Shown here: in pieces, positions 1 through 8,351 of the stretch | How positions within the stretch are numbered: the first letter of the stretch is position 1 | Layout: each line of letters begins with the position of its first letter | Assembly (NCBI RefSeq): GCF_051549785.1 | Contig: NZ_CP189974.1 | Coordinates: 868,001 to 932,000 of the forward strand | Direction of reading: 5' to 3' | From: Caldatribacterium sp051549785 | Lineage (GTDB): Bacteria > Atribacterota > Atribacteria > Atribacterales > Caldatribacteriaceae | Length of the DNA: 64,000 bases | The notes under the pieces: generated by a model | The model's input: only the letters and a program-made list of their open reading frames with translations | Databases searched by the model: none | What the model was told of the DNA's origin: nothing | Made by a program: the position numbers and the translations under genes

Positions 1-1
1 T

Positions 2-574
2 ATGTTCGAGTTCTACTACGACCGGGAAGAAGGTCGGATCAAGACGAGGAGCATCGGCTCCTTTACCCAGTATCCCCTGCGGCTTGCCTGGGCGGTGACC
101 ATCCACAAAAGCCAGGGTCTTACCTTTGACCGGGTGATCGTTGACCTTGGCCGCGGGACTTTTGCCCATGGCCAGGCGTACGTGGCCCTTTCCCGTTGCC
201 GGACGCTTGAGGGTCTCATCCTCAAACGGCCACTCCTTCGAAAGCACATCATCATGGACTGGAGGGTGGTCCGTTTCCTCACCGAGTACCAGTATGCCGC
301 TTCTACCAGAACCTTTCCCCTTGAGGAGCGGGTACGCCTGCTTGAGGAGGCTAAGAAAGCACAAAAACCCCTGGAAATCGTGTACCTCAAGGACAACGAC
401 GAGAAAACCTCCCGGGTTGTCCTGCCTCTTGAGGTGGGGATGATGCGTTTTCAGGAAAAGGAGTTTCTCGGTCTTCGGGCCTTCTGTCTTCTGCGAAAAG
501 AGGAGCGGACTTTCCGTGTAGACCGCATCCTCTCCCTCCGGCCTGTGGAGGAGTCCTCTTCTGAATTACTCTGA
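2..574 (+). CDS. Pif1-like DNA helicase with C-terminal WYL domain (3' part only)
   Basis: The gene runs in from the left window edge, so only the last 190 or so residues are visible; the first in-frame ATG here is probably internal. The stretch AWAVTIHKSQGLTFDRVIVDL followed by YVALSRCRTLEGL is the last helicase motif block of the RecD/Pif1 superfamily 1B helicases (UvrD_C_2-type fold). It is followed by a charged linker and, from about residue 120, a WYL-like domain (LEIVYLKDND, then VVLPLEVG and FRVDRILSLRP). A Pif1-WYL fusion is known from thermophiles such as Thermotoga, where WYL binds single-stranded DNA. The role is probably ATP-driven 5'-3' unwinding in DNA maintenance. Its stop overlaps the convergent LarA-like gene by 9 bp. 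The family call is firm; the physiological role is inferred. Confidence 0.85.
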   Translation: MFEFYYDREEGRIKTRSIGSFTQYPLRLAWAVTIHKSQGLTFDRVIVDLGRGTFAHGQAYVALSRCRTLEGLILKRPLLRKHIIMDWRVVRFLTEYQYAASTRTFPLEERVRLLEEAKKAQKPLEIVYLKDNDEKTSRVVLPLEVGMMRFQEKEFLGLRAFCLLRKEERTFRVDRILSLRPVEESSSELL

Positions 575-1855
575 GGGAAGAGGCAGCTTGTCGATGTCCG
601 GAACCGTTCCGTCCTTCAGGCGGTAGAGCATTTCTCCAGCTCGGGGGACGACGAGAATCCCCTCTTCTTCCCGACCCTTGTAAGCGTCAATGTCGATAGT
701 GCGGAAGTCAAGATACCCAAGGTTGATTTTCCGGCACACCTCTTCGGGAATGCCTGTGGCGAGGATCACCTCTATCCGGGGATATTCTCTACCGTTAGCG
801 TATCTTCCGATGCCCTTCACATGGGTGGAGTGGGCGAGCACCCCCCAGGGGTAGTGCCGGTACTTCTCCCACTGGGCGAGGAAGAAGTCCCGGGTATGGT
901 AGCCGATTTCAAGGAGGTGCTTCCCGTGGGTTTTAGAGATTTCCCGGATGTGGGGGGCGTAGATGATGATTGTTCCCCCGTCGGCCACCACGGGCTCGAG
1001 TTTGTACATGCACTTCCCTCCAACCCAGAGCTCGTTGTACATGGTGGGGGCAATGGAGAGAACCGTGTGGAAGGGCCGCTCGACATAGACGATGTTCACC
1101 TGGGCTGAGAGATCGGCGGCCTGGGACCAGGCTTCTTCGGGGTCACCAAAAAAAATCCCACAGGGGTCCTTTTCCCGCATTACCAGGCACATGGCAAGAG
1201 TCGGTCTTGGAATGAACTGGGCTGCCCGGTTGAGGACTTCCCGAACCGGAGTATCCTTGGTGCCGATAATTTTGGGGTTGGTGATGAGGGCGGCGAGCCA
1301 GTGGAACTTGTCCGTGAGTTCCGGTCCGGAGATTCCCGGAAAGAAGTACTTGTACCCCCCTGAAAATCCCACGACTTCATGGGGGAACACCGGGCCCATG
1401 ATGAGGAGTTCATCGTACTCGAGAATCCGCCGGTTCACGGTGACCGGAACCTCTTCGGTAATGAGGCCCCGGGAGATGTGATGCATTTCCTCGCGGGAGA
1501 TTGTCCCTATCTGGATCAACTCCTGGGGATCCTGGAAGCGGTGGTTGTACACGGAGACCCCCTGTTCTGCCGCTTCCTGGAAGGTGACACCAAGGTGTGC
1601 CTTGAGCTCTTCATCAGTCATGGGAGGGTGTGTCCCCAGGGCGATGAGGAAATCGAGTTTCTTTGCCTTGGGCTTTAACTCCTCGAGGGTGGCCTCAAAG
1701 AAAAGCCGAACCGGAGCCGTACGGGTGTTGTCGGGAATGATGACGAGGATACTTTTCTTCCGCCAGTCGTGTCGTGCCAGGGCTTCACGGAAGTGCTCGC
1801 TCATCTTTTGTGGGGAGAAGGTGGTCTGCTCGTTCCCCAGGGCAAAGAGCATCAT
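566..1855 (-). CDS. LarA-like nickel-dependent racemase/epimerase (DUF2088 family)
   Basis: Predicted 429 aa, close to the roughly 425 aa of lactate racemase LarA. LarA enzymes use a tethered nickel-pincer cofactor for hydride transfer at the alpha carbon of 2-hydroxyacids. The family landmarks are present: IPDNTRTAPVR near the N terminus, ALGTHPPMTDEEL (catalytic His region), PHEVVGFSGGYKYFFPG (second His and the cofactor-linked Lys) and TDKFHWLAAL (Ni-ligand His). The start is the ATG at 1855, eight or so bases after GGGAGGTGA and overlapping the upstream gnd stop as ATGA; the longer reading frame upstream lies inside gnd. The LarB, LarC and LarE cofactor enzymes are not in the window. Many LarA homologues act on sugar acids rather than lactate, and the gnd neighbour makes that plausible here, but the substrate is unknown. 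Confidence 0.85.
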   Translation of the reverse strand: MMLFALGNEQTTFSPQKMSEHFREALARHDWRKKSILVIIPDNTRTAPVRLFFEATLEELKPKAKKLDFLIALGTHPPMTDEELKAHLGVTFQEAAEQGVSVYNHRFQDPQELIQIGTISREEMHHISRGLITEEVPVTVNRRILEYDELLIMGPVFPHEVVGFSGGYKYFFPGISGPELTDKFHWLAALITNPKIIGTKDTPVREVLNRAAQFIPRPTLAMCLVMREKDPCGIFFGDPEEAWSQAADLSAQVNIVYVERPFHTVLSIAPTMYNELWVGGKCMYKLEPVVADGGTIIIYAPHIREISKTHGKHLLEIGYHTRDFFLAQWEKYRHYPWGVLAHSTHVKGIGRYANGREYPRIEVILATGIPEEVCRKINLGYLDFRTIDIDAYKGREEEGILVVPRAGEMLYRLKDGTVPDIDKLPLPSE

Positions 1856-3270
1856 CCTGCCGTCACCTCCCACTCCGTATGGAACGTTCCTTCCCGGTCG
1901 ATTCTCCGGTAGGTGTGGGCACCGAAGTAATCCCGCTGGGCCTGGATGAGGTTGGCCGGAAGTTCCTCTGAACACCAGGCATCAAAGTACGCTAAAGCTG
2001 CGGAGAGGACCGGAACCGGAATGCCGTGTTCTGCAGAGAGCGCACATACCTTCCGAAGGGCGGGGAGTTTCTCCTGTACCTCGCCACGGAACTCTTCGGT
2101 GGCGAAAAGTAGCGGTGCGTCATGGAGTGCAAGGGCTCTCTGGATACGTCCAAGAAGCAGCGCCTTCAGGATGCACCCCCCTTTCCAGATGCGGGCGATT
2201 TCCGGAAGATTCAGGTGGTAAGCGAAGACACGACTTGCCTCTTGAAGGAGATGAAAGCCTTCGGAGAATGCTGCAAGTTCCGCAAGGTAGAGGGCATCGG
2301 AGAGAAGGAGAGAGATTTCCTCAGACCATGGGAGGGTTTTTTTGGGGATGGAGAAGCGGAAGGCAATGTGAAGACGCTCGTTTTTAAAGGATGAGAGACT
2401 GCGGGCGACAACCGACTGGGTAATGGTGGGAGTGGGGATTCCCAGGTCAAGCGCCACCTGGGAAGTCCACTTCCCCGTTCCTTTCTGCTCGGCGGCATCG
2501 AGAATGAGGTCCACAAGGGGTGCCTTCGTTTCCGGGTCCTCATAAGCGAGAACTCTTGCAGTGATGTCCACGAGGTACGAGTTGAGGTGTGGCAACGCAT
2601 TCCAGTGGGCAAAAATTCTGGAGATTTCCGGTGCACGGAGCCCGAAGATTTTTCGCAAAAGGTCGTACACCTCGGCGATGGCACCCATGAAGGCATACTC
2701 AATGCCGTTGTGGACCATTTTCACAAAATGTCCGCATGACCCCGGTCCAAGGTAGGTGCAGCAGGGCCCGTCTTCCACCTGGGCGGCTGCCTTTTCAAGG
2801 ATATCCTGCACGAGCGTATAACCCTCTCTGTGTCCCCCCGGCATGAGCGAGGGACCGTGGAGTGCTCCATGTTCCCCACCGCTTATCCCCATGCCGAGGT
2901 AGAGCAATCCCCGCCTTTCGGCCTCCGCGATTCTCCGGTCAGTGTCCCGGAAAAAGGAATTCCCGCCGTCGATGATGAGGTCCCCCTCATTGAGGAGAGG
3001 GAAGATCGCGTTCAGGAATTCGTCAACCGCCTCACCCGCCTTCACCATAAGGAGGATTTTGCGCGGTTGTTCAAGGGAAAACACGAATTCCCGGAGGTCA
3101 TACGCTGGATGAATAGGTTCTCCCTTCACCCTGGTCTTGAAGAACTCTTGTGTTTTTACCGCGGTTCGGTTGAAGACCGCAACGGGAAACCCTTTGCGGG
3201 CGATGTTCAGCGCAAGATTCTGCCCCATGACGGCCATGCCAATGATACCGATGGCGCAAGTCCCTTCCAC
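1852..3270 (-). CDS. gnd: 6-phosphogluconate dehydrogenase
   Basis: Predicted 472 aa, normal for the long-chain NADP-type enzyme. It oxidatively decarboxylates 6-phosphogluconate to ribulose 5-phosphate in the cytosol. Visible landmarks are the Rossmann motif GIIGMAVMGQNLALN at the N terminus, the substrate-binding block MGISGGEHGALHGPSLMPGG around residue 125, KMVHNGIEYAFM with the catalytic Lys, and the helical domain ending in HAYRRIDREGTFHTEW-like residues. The start is a GTG at 3270 preceded by a G-rich ribosome-binding site; the open frame continues upstream into the next gene without a family match. It is co-transcribed with the LarA-like gene (4-base overlap) and lies 43 bp after the DUF1624 gene. 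It supplies pentose phosphates used by the kinases and RpiB elsewhere in the window. Confidence 0.95.
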   Translation of the reverse strand: MEGTCAIGIIGMAVMGQNLALNIARKGFPVAVFNRTAVKTQEFFKTRVKGEPIHPAYDLREFVFSLEQPRKILLMVKAGEAVDEFLNAIFPLLNEGDLIIDGGNSFFRDTDRRIAEAERRGLLYLGMGISGGEHGALHGPSLMPGGHREGYTLVQDILEKAAAQVEDGPCCTYLGPGSCGHFVKMVHNGIEYAFMGAIAEVYDLLRKIFGLRAPEISRIFAHWNALPHLNSYLVDITARVLAYEDPETKAPLVDLILDAAEQKGTGKWTSQVALDLGIPTPTITQSVVARSLSSFKNERLHIAFRFSIPKKTLPWSEEISLLLSDALYLAELAAFSEGFHLLQEASRVFAYHLNLPEIARIWKGGCILKALLLGRIQRALALHDAPLLFATEEFRGEVQEKLPALRKVCALSAEHGIPVPVLSAALAYFDAWCSEELPANLIQAQRDYFGAHTYRRIDREGTFHTEWEVTAG

Positions 3271-3313
3271 ACCCACACCCCCTCTGTCCTTTTCGCTATT
3301 ATAGCGCAGCGGA

Positions 3314-4063
3314 TCACAGAGGTAGCCGGATAAGCCCAAGGAGGGAGAGGAGACCGAGGATGACCGGCTGATGGAAGAGGTAGATGGTGAGGGAGTGGCG
3401 TCCCAGAAAGGCCAGTCCCCGGAAGGGAAAGGCAGGGATATTCGGGAGGGCGAACCTCCTCTCCCCCCTGGGGTAGAGGAAGTTCCCTGCGAAGATTCCC
3501 AGAAGCACCACTCCGAACCAGGGGAAAAGGGGGAAGTAGTCAAGGGTGGCGAACCGTGGAGGCCTAAAGCCAAGGAAAAGGAGGAAGGAGAATGGGAAAA
3601 TCCTCAAGGAGAGGAAGTATCCGGCCACAATACTCCCTATGCCCCCGAGAAAACTCAGCCACGGTCGGGGGATGAAGGGATAGGCGAGGATTACCGACGT
3701 TCCTATGCAGTGGAGGACGCCGAAGCGAACATAGGATTCAGGGAGTGCGAGATAGGTGACGAGGGTAATGACCATTCCATAGAAAAGCAAAAGAAGCCCT
3801 CTCTTCAGGTACTTCGAGAATGGAACGACGTTACGGTGTTTTCGTTCCCGGGAAAAGCTCAGAGTCAGAGAGAGTCCTGCAAGGCCGATGAACAGCGAAG
3901 CGCCGAAGAGTACGTACCCTCGCCAGAAGGGCGAGAAGAGGTCCATCTTGAGGTTGCCGAAGAACGCAAGGTCAAAGAGCGTATGGTACAGGAGCATCAT
4001 GACAATGGCGCAACCCCGGAGGGCGTCGACCTCGGGGAACCGGTTTCGTCCGCTCCTTCGCAT
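3314..4063 (-). CDS. Polytopic membrane protein, DUF1624/HGSNAT-like acyltransferase family
   Basis: Predicted 249 aa with about seven hydrophobic segments. The N-terminal RFPEVDALRGCAIVMMLLYHTLFDL is characteristic of the DUF1624 / heparan-alpha-glucosaminide N-acetyltransferase-like family, whose members sit in the inner membrane and are thought to move acyl groups across it. The invariant RG and the His in LYHTLFD are present. A basic start (MRRSGRNR) precedes the first helix; I chose the ATG at 4063 because further upstream the frame runs into the pyk promoter region. First gene of a minus-strand unit with gnd and the LarA-like gene, divergent from pyk. The function is a family inference; no substrate can be read from the sequence. 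Confidence 0.75.
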   Translation of the reverse strand: MRRSGRNRFPEVDALRGCAIVMMLLYHTLFDLAFFGNLKMDLFSPFWRGYVLFGASLFIGLAGLSLTLSFSRERKHRNVVPFSKYLKRGLLLLFYGMVITLVTYLALPESYVRFGVLHCIGTSVILAYPFIPRPWLSFLGGIGSIVAGYFLSLRIFPFSFLLFLGFRPPRFATLDYFPLFPWFGVVLLGIFAGNFLYPRGERRFALPNIPAFPFRGLAFLGRHSLTIYLFHQPVILGLLSLLGLIRLPL

Positions 4064-4085
4064 AGTCCTCCTCTCCCTTCCTTCA

Positions 4086-4112
4086 TTGTACCAGAAGTGC
4101 CCGTGGTATAAT
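4086..4112 (+). promoter_or_regulatory. Promoter for pyk
   Basis: A perfect TATAAT lies at 4107-4112, 23 bases before the pyk ATG. TTGTAC at 4086-4091 could be the -35 element, but the 15-base spacer is short, so only the -10 element is firm. Between the two divergent genes only about 70 bp are free, so the minus-strand operon promoter must overlap this stretch. Confidence 0.6.
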
Positions 4113-4135
4113 CCTGGAAAAGGCCAGGAGGCAAA

Positions 4136-5602
4136 ATGCGGCGGACAAAGATTATCTGTACCCTTGGTCCTTCCTCGGCAGAGTACGGGGTTCTCCTTGG
4201 GATAGTCCGTGCCGGAATGGACGTTGCGCGGATCAACTTCTCCCATGGGGATCCTGCTTTTTACCATCGTGCAGTTGAATTTGTGCGGAGGGCTTCCCAG
4301 GAACTCCGAAAGCCTGTGGCTATCCTTGCCGACCTCCAGGGCGTCAAAATCCGTATCGGGGAAGTGGAGCAGGGAGCTGTGGAGCTTGAGAAGGGTTCCT
4401 CGGTGGTTGTCCTCCCCGGAGAGGGTGTGACAACGGCGCGAAAGCTGTACATCCGCTATGAACCCCTTCTTGAGGACCTGCAGGTGGGAGACGACATCCT
4501 CCTTGACGATGGTCTAATCAAGCTCAAGGTGCAGGAGAAATCCGCTGATCACCTCCGCGCGACAGTGCTTGAGGGTGGGGTGCTCCGTTCGCGAAAAGGT
4601 GTCCATTTTCCCTGCACGAACACCTCGGCCCGGACGTTCACGGAAAAGGACCAGAGGGACCTGGAAATGGCGGTGCACCTTGGGGTTGACTACGTTGCCC
4701 TCTCTTTTGTTCGGGATGGGGAGGATATCGCCAGAGTCCGGTCCTGGGGAAAGACAAGGGGGCTTCGTCTTCCTCCCCTTATCGCCAAAGTCGAACGGAA
4801 AGAGGCCCTGCACGCTGCAGAAGAAATCGCCCAAGAAGCCGATGGTCTCATGGTGGCCCGGGGGGATCTGGGGGTTGAGGCCCCCATTGAGATGGTCCCG
4901 GTATACCAGAAGATGCTCGTGAAGCTTGCGAAAGAGCGTGGGAAAATCGCCATCATCGCCACGCAAATGCTTGAGTCGATGCGGGAGTCCTCAAGCCCCA
5001 CAAGAGCAGAGGTAACGGACATCGCCAACGCCGTTCTTGACGGTGCCGACGCCCTTATGCTTTCGGCGGAGACCGCAATCGGGAAGTATCCGGTACTTGC
5101 CACGCAGATGATGCACACGGTGATTGAAGCCACGGAGCGGCATCTTGCCTCGCGCATCCCTTCTTTCTACCGGCCCCGGGGGATACTCCCCGAGGCCATT
5201 GTTTTTGGAGCGTTGCAGACTGCCTGTAACGTCAATGCCCGGGCTCTTGTGGTGTTCACCCATTCCGGTTTCACCGCCCTGGTTCTGTCTTCCTTTCGGC
5301 CGGGGATGCCCATCCTCGCCCTCACTCCTAAAGGAGAAACCGCTCGCCAGCTTGCCCTGGTTTGGGGGGTGTTGCCCGAGATTCTCGATGTGCCCGAAGA
5401 GGCAGAGAGTATTACCCTCCTTCGCAGGGCTGAGGAAGTCCTCCTTGGGCGAAAACTCGCCCGGCCCGGTGACCCTGTGGTGTTTGTGGCAAGTTCTCCT
5501 TTTCTAGGGTACCGGAACCTCATCAGGCTGCACCGTCTGGGTGAGCCTTTCACCGACGAAGGAACTCCTCCCGGTACACCAGCCCCTGAGCCCACTGGAT
5601 GA
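4136..5602 (+). CDS. pyk: Pyruvate kinase
   Basis: Predicted 488 aa. It transfers phosphate from phosphoenolpyruvate to ADP, the last step of glycolysis. Signature blocks are TKIICTLGPSS at residues 3-13, DVARINFSHG near 30-40, MVARGDLGVE near 240, IATQMLESM near 275 and AEVTDIANAVLDGADALMLSAETA near 290-315, which carry the metal and phosphate ligands. The length covers the A, B and C domains without the extra PEP-utiliser domain of many Bacillus enzymes. The ATG follows a good AGGAGG site. The last 53 bp overlap the 3' end of the convergent aldo/keto reductase gene, and the tail (TPPGTPAPEPTG) past the end of the C domain looks like a non-conserved extension created in that overlap. Confidence 0.96.
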   Translation: MRRTKIICTLGPSSAEYGVLLGIVRAGMDVARINFSHGDPAFYHRAVEFVRRASQELRKPVAILADLQGVKIRIGEVEQGAVELEKGSSVVVLPGEGVTTARKLYIRYEPLLEDLQVGDDILLDDGLIKLKVQEKSADHLRATVLEGGVLRSRKGVHFPCTNTSARTFTEKDQRDLEMAVHLGVDYVALSFVRDGEDIARVRSWGKTRGLRLPPLIAKVERKEALHAAEEIAQEADGLMVARGDLGVEAPIEMVPVYQKMLVKLAKERGKIAIIATQMLESMRESSSPTRAEVTDIANAVLDGADALMLSAETAIGKYPVLATQMMHTVIEATERHLASRIPSFYRPRGILPEAIVFGALQTACNVNARALVVFTHSGFTALVLSSFRPGMPILALTPKGETARQLALVWGVLPEILDVPEEAESITLLRRAEEVLLGRKLARPGDPVVFVASSPFLGYRNLIRLHRLGEPFTDEGTPPGTPAPEPTG

Positions 5603-6566
5603 AGCGGTAGGGGTAGATTTCCGGTGGGGCGCTCACGGCATCAAGCAGGGCGATGTCCTCTTCGGCAAGACGCCACCCCACGCACCCGAGGTTGTCCTCA
5701 AGTTGCTCGAGGGTTCGAACACCAAGAATGGGGATAACGTCCTTTCTTGTGAGCAACCAGTTGAGAGCAATCTGGGGTACCGTCTTCCCGTATTTCTCCG
5801 CGAGTTTCCTGACTGTTTCGAGAATCTGGAAATTCTTCTCCGTTGCCCGGCGTTCCCAGGCTTCTTCCCAGTCCTTTTTCGCCTGGGCAATCCGCCCTTC
5901 TTTGGGTGGAGTATGGGGGGTGTACTTTCCAGAGAGGAACCCGCCTCCCAGGGGCCCCCAGGCCATGATGCTCAGTCCTCCGTCGTAGCAGGCAGGGATG
6001 ACCTCGTATTCGATATTTCGCTCCACGAGGCTGTACTGCATCTGGGCGGAGATGGGACGGGGAAAACCGTACTTTTCGCAGAGGCTGACGGCTTTCGTAA
6101 TCTGCCACCCAGTGTAGTTGGAAACTCCGACGTAGCGAATGTACCCCCGCTCAACGAGGTGGGCCAGCGTTTCGAAGGTTTCCTCAAGGGGGGTGAAGGC
6201 GTCGAAGCAGTGAATCTGGTAGAGGTCGATGTAGTCTGTTTGCAGGCGCTTGAGGCTGTCAAAAACGGCCTTCAATATGTGTTTTCGGCTTGTTCCACCA
6301 TCGTACGGTCCCTCGCCCATCCGGAAAAATACCTTGGTTGCCAAAACGATGTTGTCTCTTTTTCCCTGGAGAGCCCGCCCAAGAATGCTCTCTGAAACAC
6401 CCTGGCTGTAGACGTTGGCGGTGTCGATGAAGTTCCCTCCCGCATCGAGGTAGCGGAAAAGGATGGCCACGGCCTCCTCTTCGGGTGTTTCCCTACCGAA
6501 AGTCATGGTTCCCAGAGACACCTCGGAAACGTACAGGCCGCTTTTCCCCAGAGGTACGTACCGCAT
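5550..6566 (-). CDS. Aldo/keto reductase
   Basis: Predicted 338 aa, a soluble (beta/alpha)8 NAD(P)H-dependent oxidoreductase that reduces aldehydes or ketones. The catalytic tetrad is recognisable: Asp and Tyr in FIDTANVYSQGVSE, Lys in VLATKVFF and His in DLYQIHCFD; the NADP-binding C-terminal part includes VIPILGVRTLEQLEDNL. It most resembles the AKR11/YajO-YhdN type by its N-terminal MRYVPLGKSGLYVSEVSLGTM. The ATG follows AAGGAGGGATAAGC, and the gene starts three bases after the YigZ gene, so the two are translationally linked. Its substrate cannot be inferred from context. Confidence 0.9.
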   Translation of the reverse strand: MRYVPLGKSGLYVSEVSLGTMTFGRETPEEEAVAILFRYLDAGGNFIDTANVYSQGVSESILGRALQGKRDNIVLATKVFFRMGEGPYDGGTSRKHILKAVFDSLKRLQTDYIDLYQIHCFDAFTPLEETFETLAHLVERGYIRYVGVSNYTGWQITKAVSLCEKYGFPRPISAQMQYSLVERNIEYEVIPACYDGGLSIMAWGPLGGGFLSGKYTPHTPPKEGRIAQAKKDWEEAWERRATEKNFQILETVRKLAEKYGKTVPQIALNWLLTRKDVIPILGVRTLEQLEDNLGCVGWRLAEEDIALLDAVSAPPEIYPYRFIQWAQGLVYREEFLRR

Positions 6567-6568
6567 GC

Positions 6569-7189
6569 TTATCCCTCCTTCGTGAAGTGTTTCACCGTTC
6601 CCCGCAGATATTCCCGTTCAAGAAAGCCAAAGAGCGCATCCTTTTGGTTCTCAGGGATGGTGAAGGAGACCTCGCAGCACGCTCTTTCGAGCTTAAGGCG
6701 CTCTTTCGTTTTGAGGTGCTGCAGGAGGCGGTGGACGAAAAGCTCAAAGGCCTGTGGTTCGGTGGTAACGGTGATCCTCTCCTCCTGTACATAGGGAATG
6801 AGCTCAGAGGCTTTGAGGACTCCGGCAGCGGCATCCCCGTAGGCTTCAATGAGCCCCCGGATTCCCAGCTTCTTCCCCCCGAAGTACCGGGCGACCACCA
6901 CCATGCTATTTGTCACCGCAAGGCGCCGCAAGGCCCCAAGAACCGACCTGCCGGCACTGCCTTTTGGTTCCCCACCGTCTGAGGCGTACTCCTTTTCTCC
7001 TTGGGGACCACATCGGAAGGCATAGACGTAGTGGGTGGCCTGGGGATAGCACTCCATGGCCTTCTTGAGTTTCTCCCGGCTCTCCTCGGGGCAAAACACG
7101 CGAAAGCTCATGGCCACGAAACGGGACTTCTCGCGGCTCAGTTCCCACAGGGCTTCGGTCTTTACGGTGAAAAGCGCTTTTCCGAACAT
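6569..7189 (-). CDS. yigZ: YigZ/IMPACT family protein (UPF0029)
   Basis: Predicted 206 aa, the usual length of the bacterial family. The diagnostic block HYVYAFRCG, then SDGGEPKGSAGRSVLGAL and VVVARYFGGKKLGIRGLIEAYG is present around residues 50-125 and is followed by the small ferredoxin-like C-terminal domain. Relatives of the eukaryotic IMPACT protein bind nucleic acid or ribosome-associated factors, but the bacterial role is not established; in some annotations it is called a protease on weak grounds. First gene of the two-gene unit with the aldo/keto reductase. Confidence 0.88.
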   Translation of the reverse strand: MFGKALFTVKTEALWELSREKSRFVAMSFRVFCPEESREKLKKAMECYPQATHYVYAFRCGPQGEKEYASDGGEPKGSAGRSVLGALRRLAVTNSMVVVARYFGGKKLGIRGLIEAYGDAAAGVLKASELIPYVQEERITVTTEPQAFELFVHRLLQHLKTKERLKLERACCEVSFTIPENQKDALFGFLEREYLRGTVKHFTKEG

Positions 7190-7326
7190 AGCCCGAAGAC
7201 CTTCCGGTGGTTTGAGCTTCCGAAGACATCATACCATCGCCTTTTCGCAAAATGAAGCGTGGAACAAAGGTTCTTTCCAGGGGCCTAAAGGGTCTCCAAC
7301 TTTTTGACAGAAAAGCTCCACGGGGG

Positions 7327-7385
7327 TTGACAGGGAGAAAGTAGCTTTGTCATAATCATAATAGCTCATGTTGAAAACGTTTTTA
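7327..7385 (+). promoter_or_regulatory. Promoter with LacI-type operator for the sugar cluster
   Basis: TTGACA at 7327-7332 is followed 18 bases later by CATAAT at 7351-7356, itself duplicated in tandem at 7357-7362. Immediately downstream, at 7372-7385, lies TGAAAACGTTTTTA, whose 10-base core AAAACGTTTT is a perfect palindrome with the central CG typical of LacI-family operators. The operator overlaps the expected start of transcription, so bound repressor would block initiation. A LacI-family gene sits 2 kb downstream in the same cluster. The rest of the 7190-7425 interval shows nothing else that I recognise. Confidence 0.75.
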
Positions 7386-7425
7386 TGAACACGATTCTCC
7401 ACATCGCAAAAAGGAGGGGATGTCC

Positions 7426-8340
7426 TTGGGCAAAGCAAAGATTTCCATCGGAAGCTGGGCCTACGCCATCGGTCCCTATGCAAACCACCCTGTGCCCCTT
7501 GATGAAGTGGTCATGCGCCTGTCAGAACTCGGTTTTGATGGCATTGAACTCGGCGGTTTCAAGCCTCATGCCCATCCTGACCTCTACCCCACAAAAGAGG
7601 ACCGCAAGAAGCTCCTCGGGCTTCTTGAGACATACCGCCTCGGTGTCAGTGCCTATGTGGCGGACCTCTGGAGTTTCCCCTTTGCCAGTGGCGACCCAAA
7701 AATCGTCCAGGCCTATGAGGAGATGTTTGACCGGTCGCTGGAGTTCTGCGTTGACTGTGGTTTCGACAAAATCCGCGTGGATACCGTAACCGGGACACCT
7801 TTCCCCAAGGACTGGGATTACAAGGAAACCTGGGACCGGGTTGTGGCAATGTTCCAGAAATGCGCGGATAAGGCCCGGGATGTGGGTGTCATGGTGGTGT
7901 GGGAATTTGAGCCCGGGTTCATTTTCAACAAGCCCAGTGAGATCAGAAGGATGCACGACGATGTGAATCGGGAAAACTTCAAAATCCTCCTCGATACGAG
8001 TCATGCCCAGATGTGTGCCGTGGTTGGGGCAAAGCAGACTGAACCCAGGGAAACCCTTCCCGGGGGCATTCTGGAGCTCGTGGAAATGCTTCGGGGACGC
8101 ATTGGGCACGTACACCTCATCGACTCGGACAATACCCTCCACGACGATGAGACGAGTACCCATGCTCCTTTTGGGACCGGGTACATCGATTTTGAAAAGG
8201 TCATTCCAGCAATTGTGGCGAGTGGCTACACCTCGGACTGGTGGTGCATTGACCTCTGCTTCTGGCCCAATGCCTGGGATATTACGGCCGATTCTATCAG
8301 GTTCCTTCGAGACCTTTTCGCCAGGCTTGGCATGGCGTAA
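7426..8340 (+). CDS. Sugar isomerase/epimerase, xylose-isomerase-like TIM barrel
   Basis: Predicted about 304 aa of the AP-endonuclease-2/IolE-type TIM-barrel superfamily, metal-dependent enzymes that isomerise, epimerise or dehydrate sugars and inositols. Likely metal ligands are the Glu in VVWEFEPG, the Asp in LLDTSHAQM and the His in GHVHLIDSD. The start is probably TTG at 7426: the strong AAGGAGG at 7411-7417 is eight bases from it but only two from the ATG at 7420, which is too close. First gene behind the LacI-type operator and followed after 11 bp by a zinc alcohol dehydrogenase. The precise reaction is unknown. Confidence 0.8.
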   Translation: MGKAKISIGSWAYAIGPYANHPVPLDEVVMRLSELGFDGIELGGFKPHAHPDLYPTKEDRKKLLGLLETYRLGVSAYVADLWSFPFASGDPKIVQAYEEMFDRSLEFCVDCGFDKIRVDTVTGTPFPKDWDYKETWDRVVAMFQKCADKARDVGVMVVWEFEPGFIFNKPSEIRRMHDDVNRENFKILLDTSHAQMCAVVGAKQTEPRETLPGGILELVEMLRGRIGHVHLIDSDNTLHDDETSTHAPFGTGYIDFEKVIPAIVASGYTSDWWCIDLCFWPNAWDITADSIRFLRDLFARLGMA

Positions 8341-8351
8341 GGAGGGAGACC

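Noticed and set aside
2830..4111. Plus-strand open frames opposite gnd and the DUF1624 gene
   Set aside because: Low-complexity charged translations without motifs; they are shadows of the minus-strand genes.
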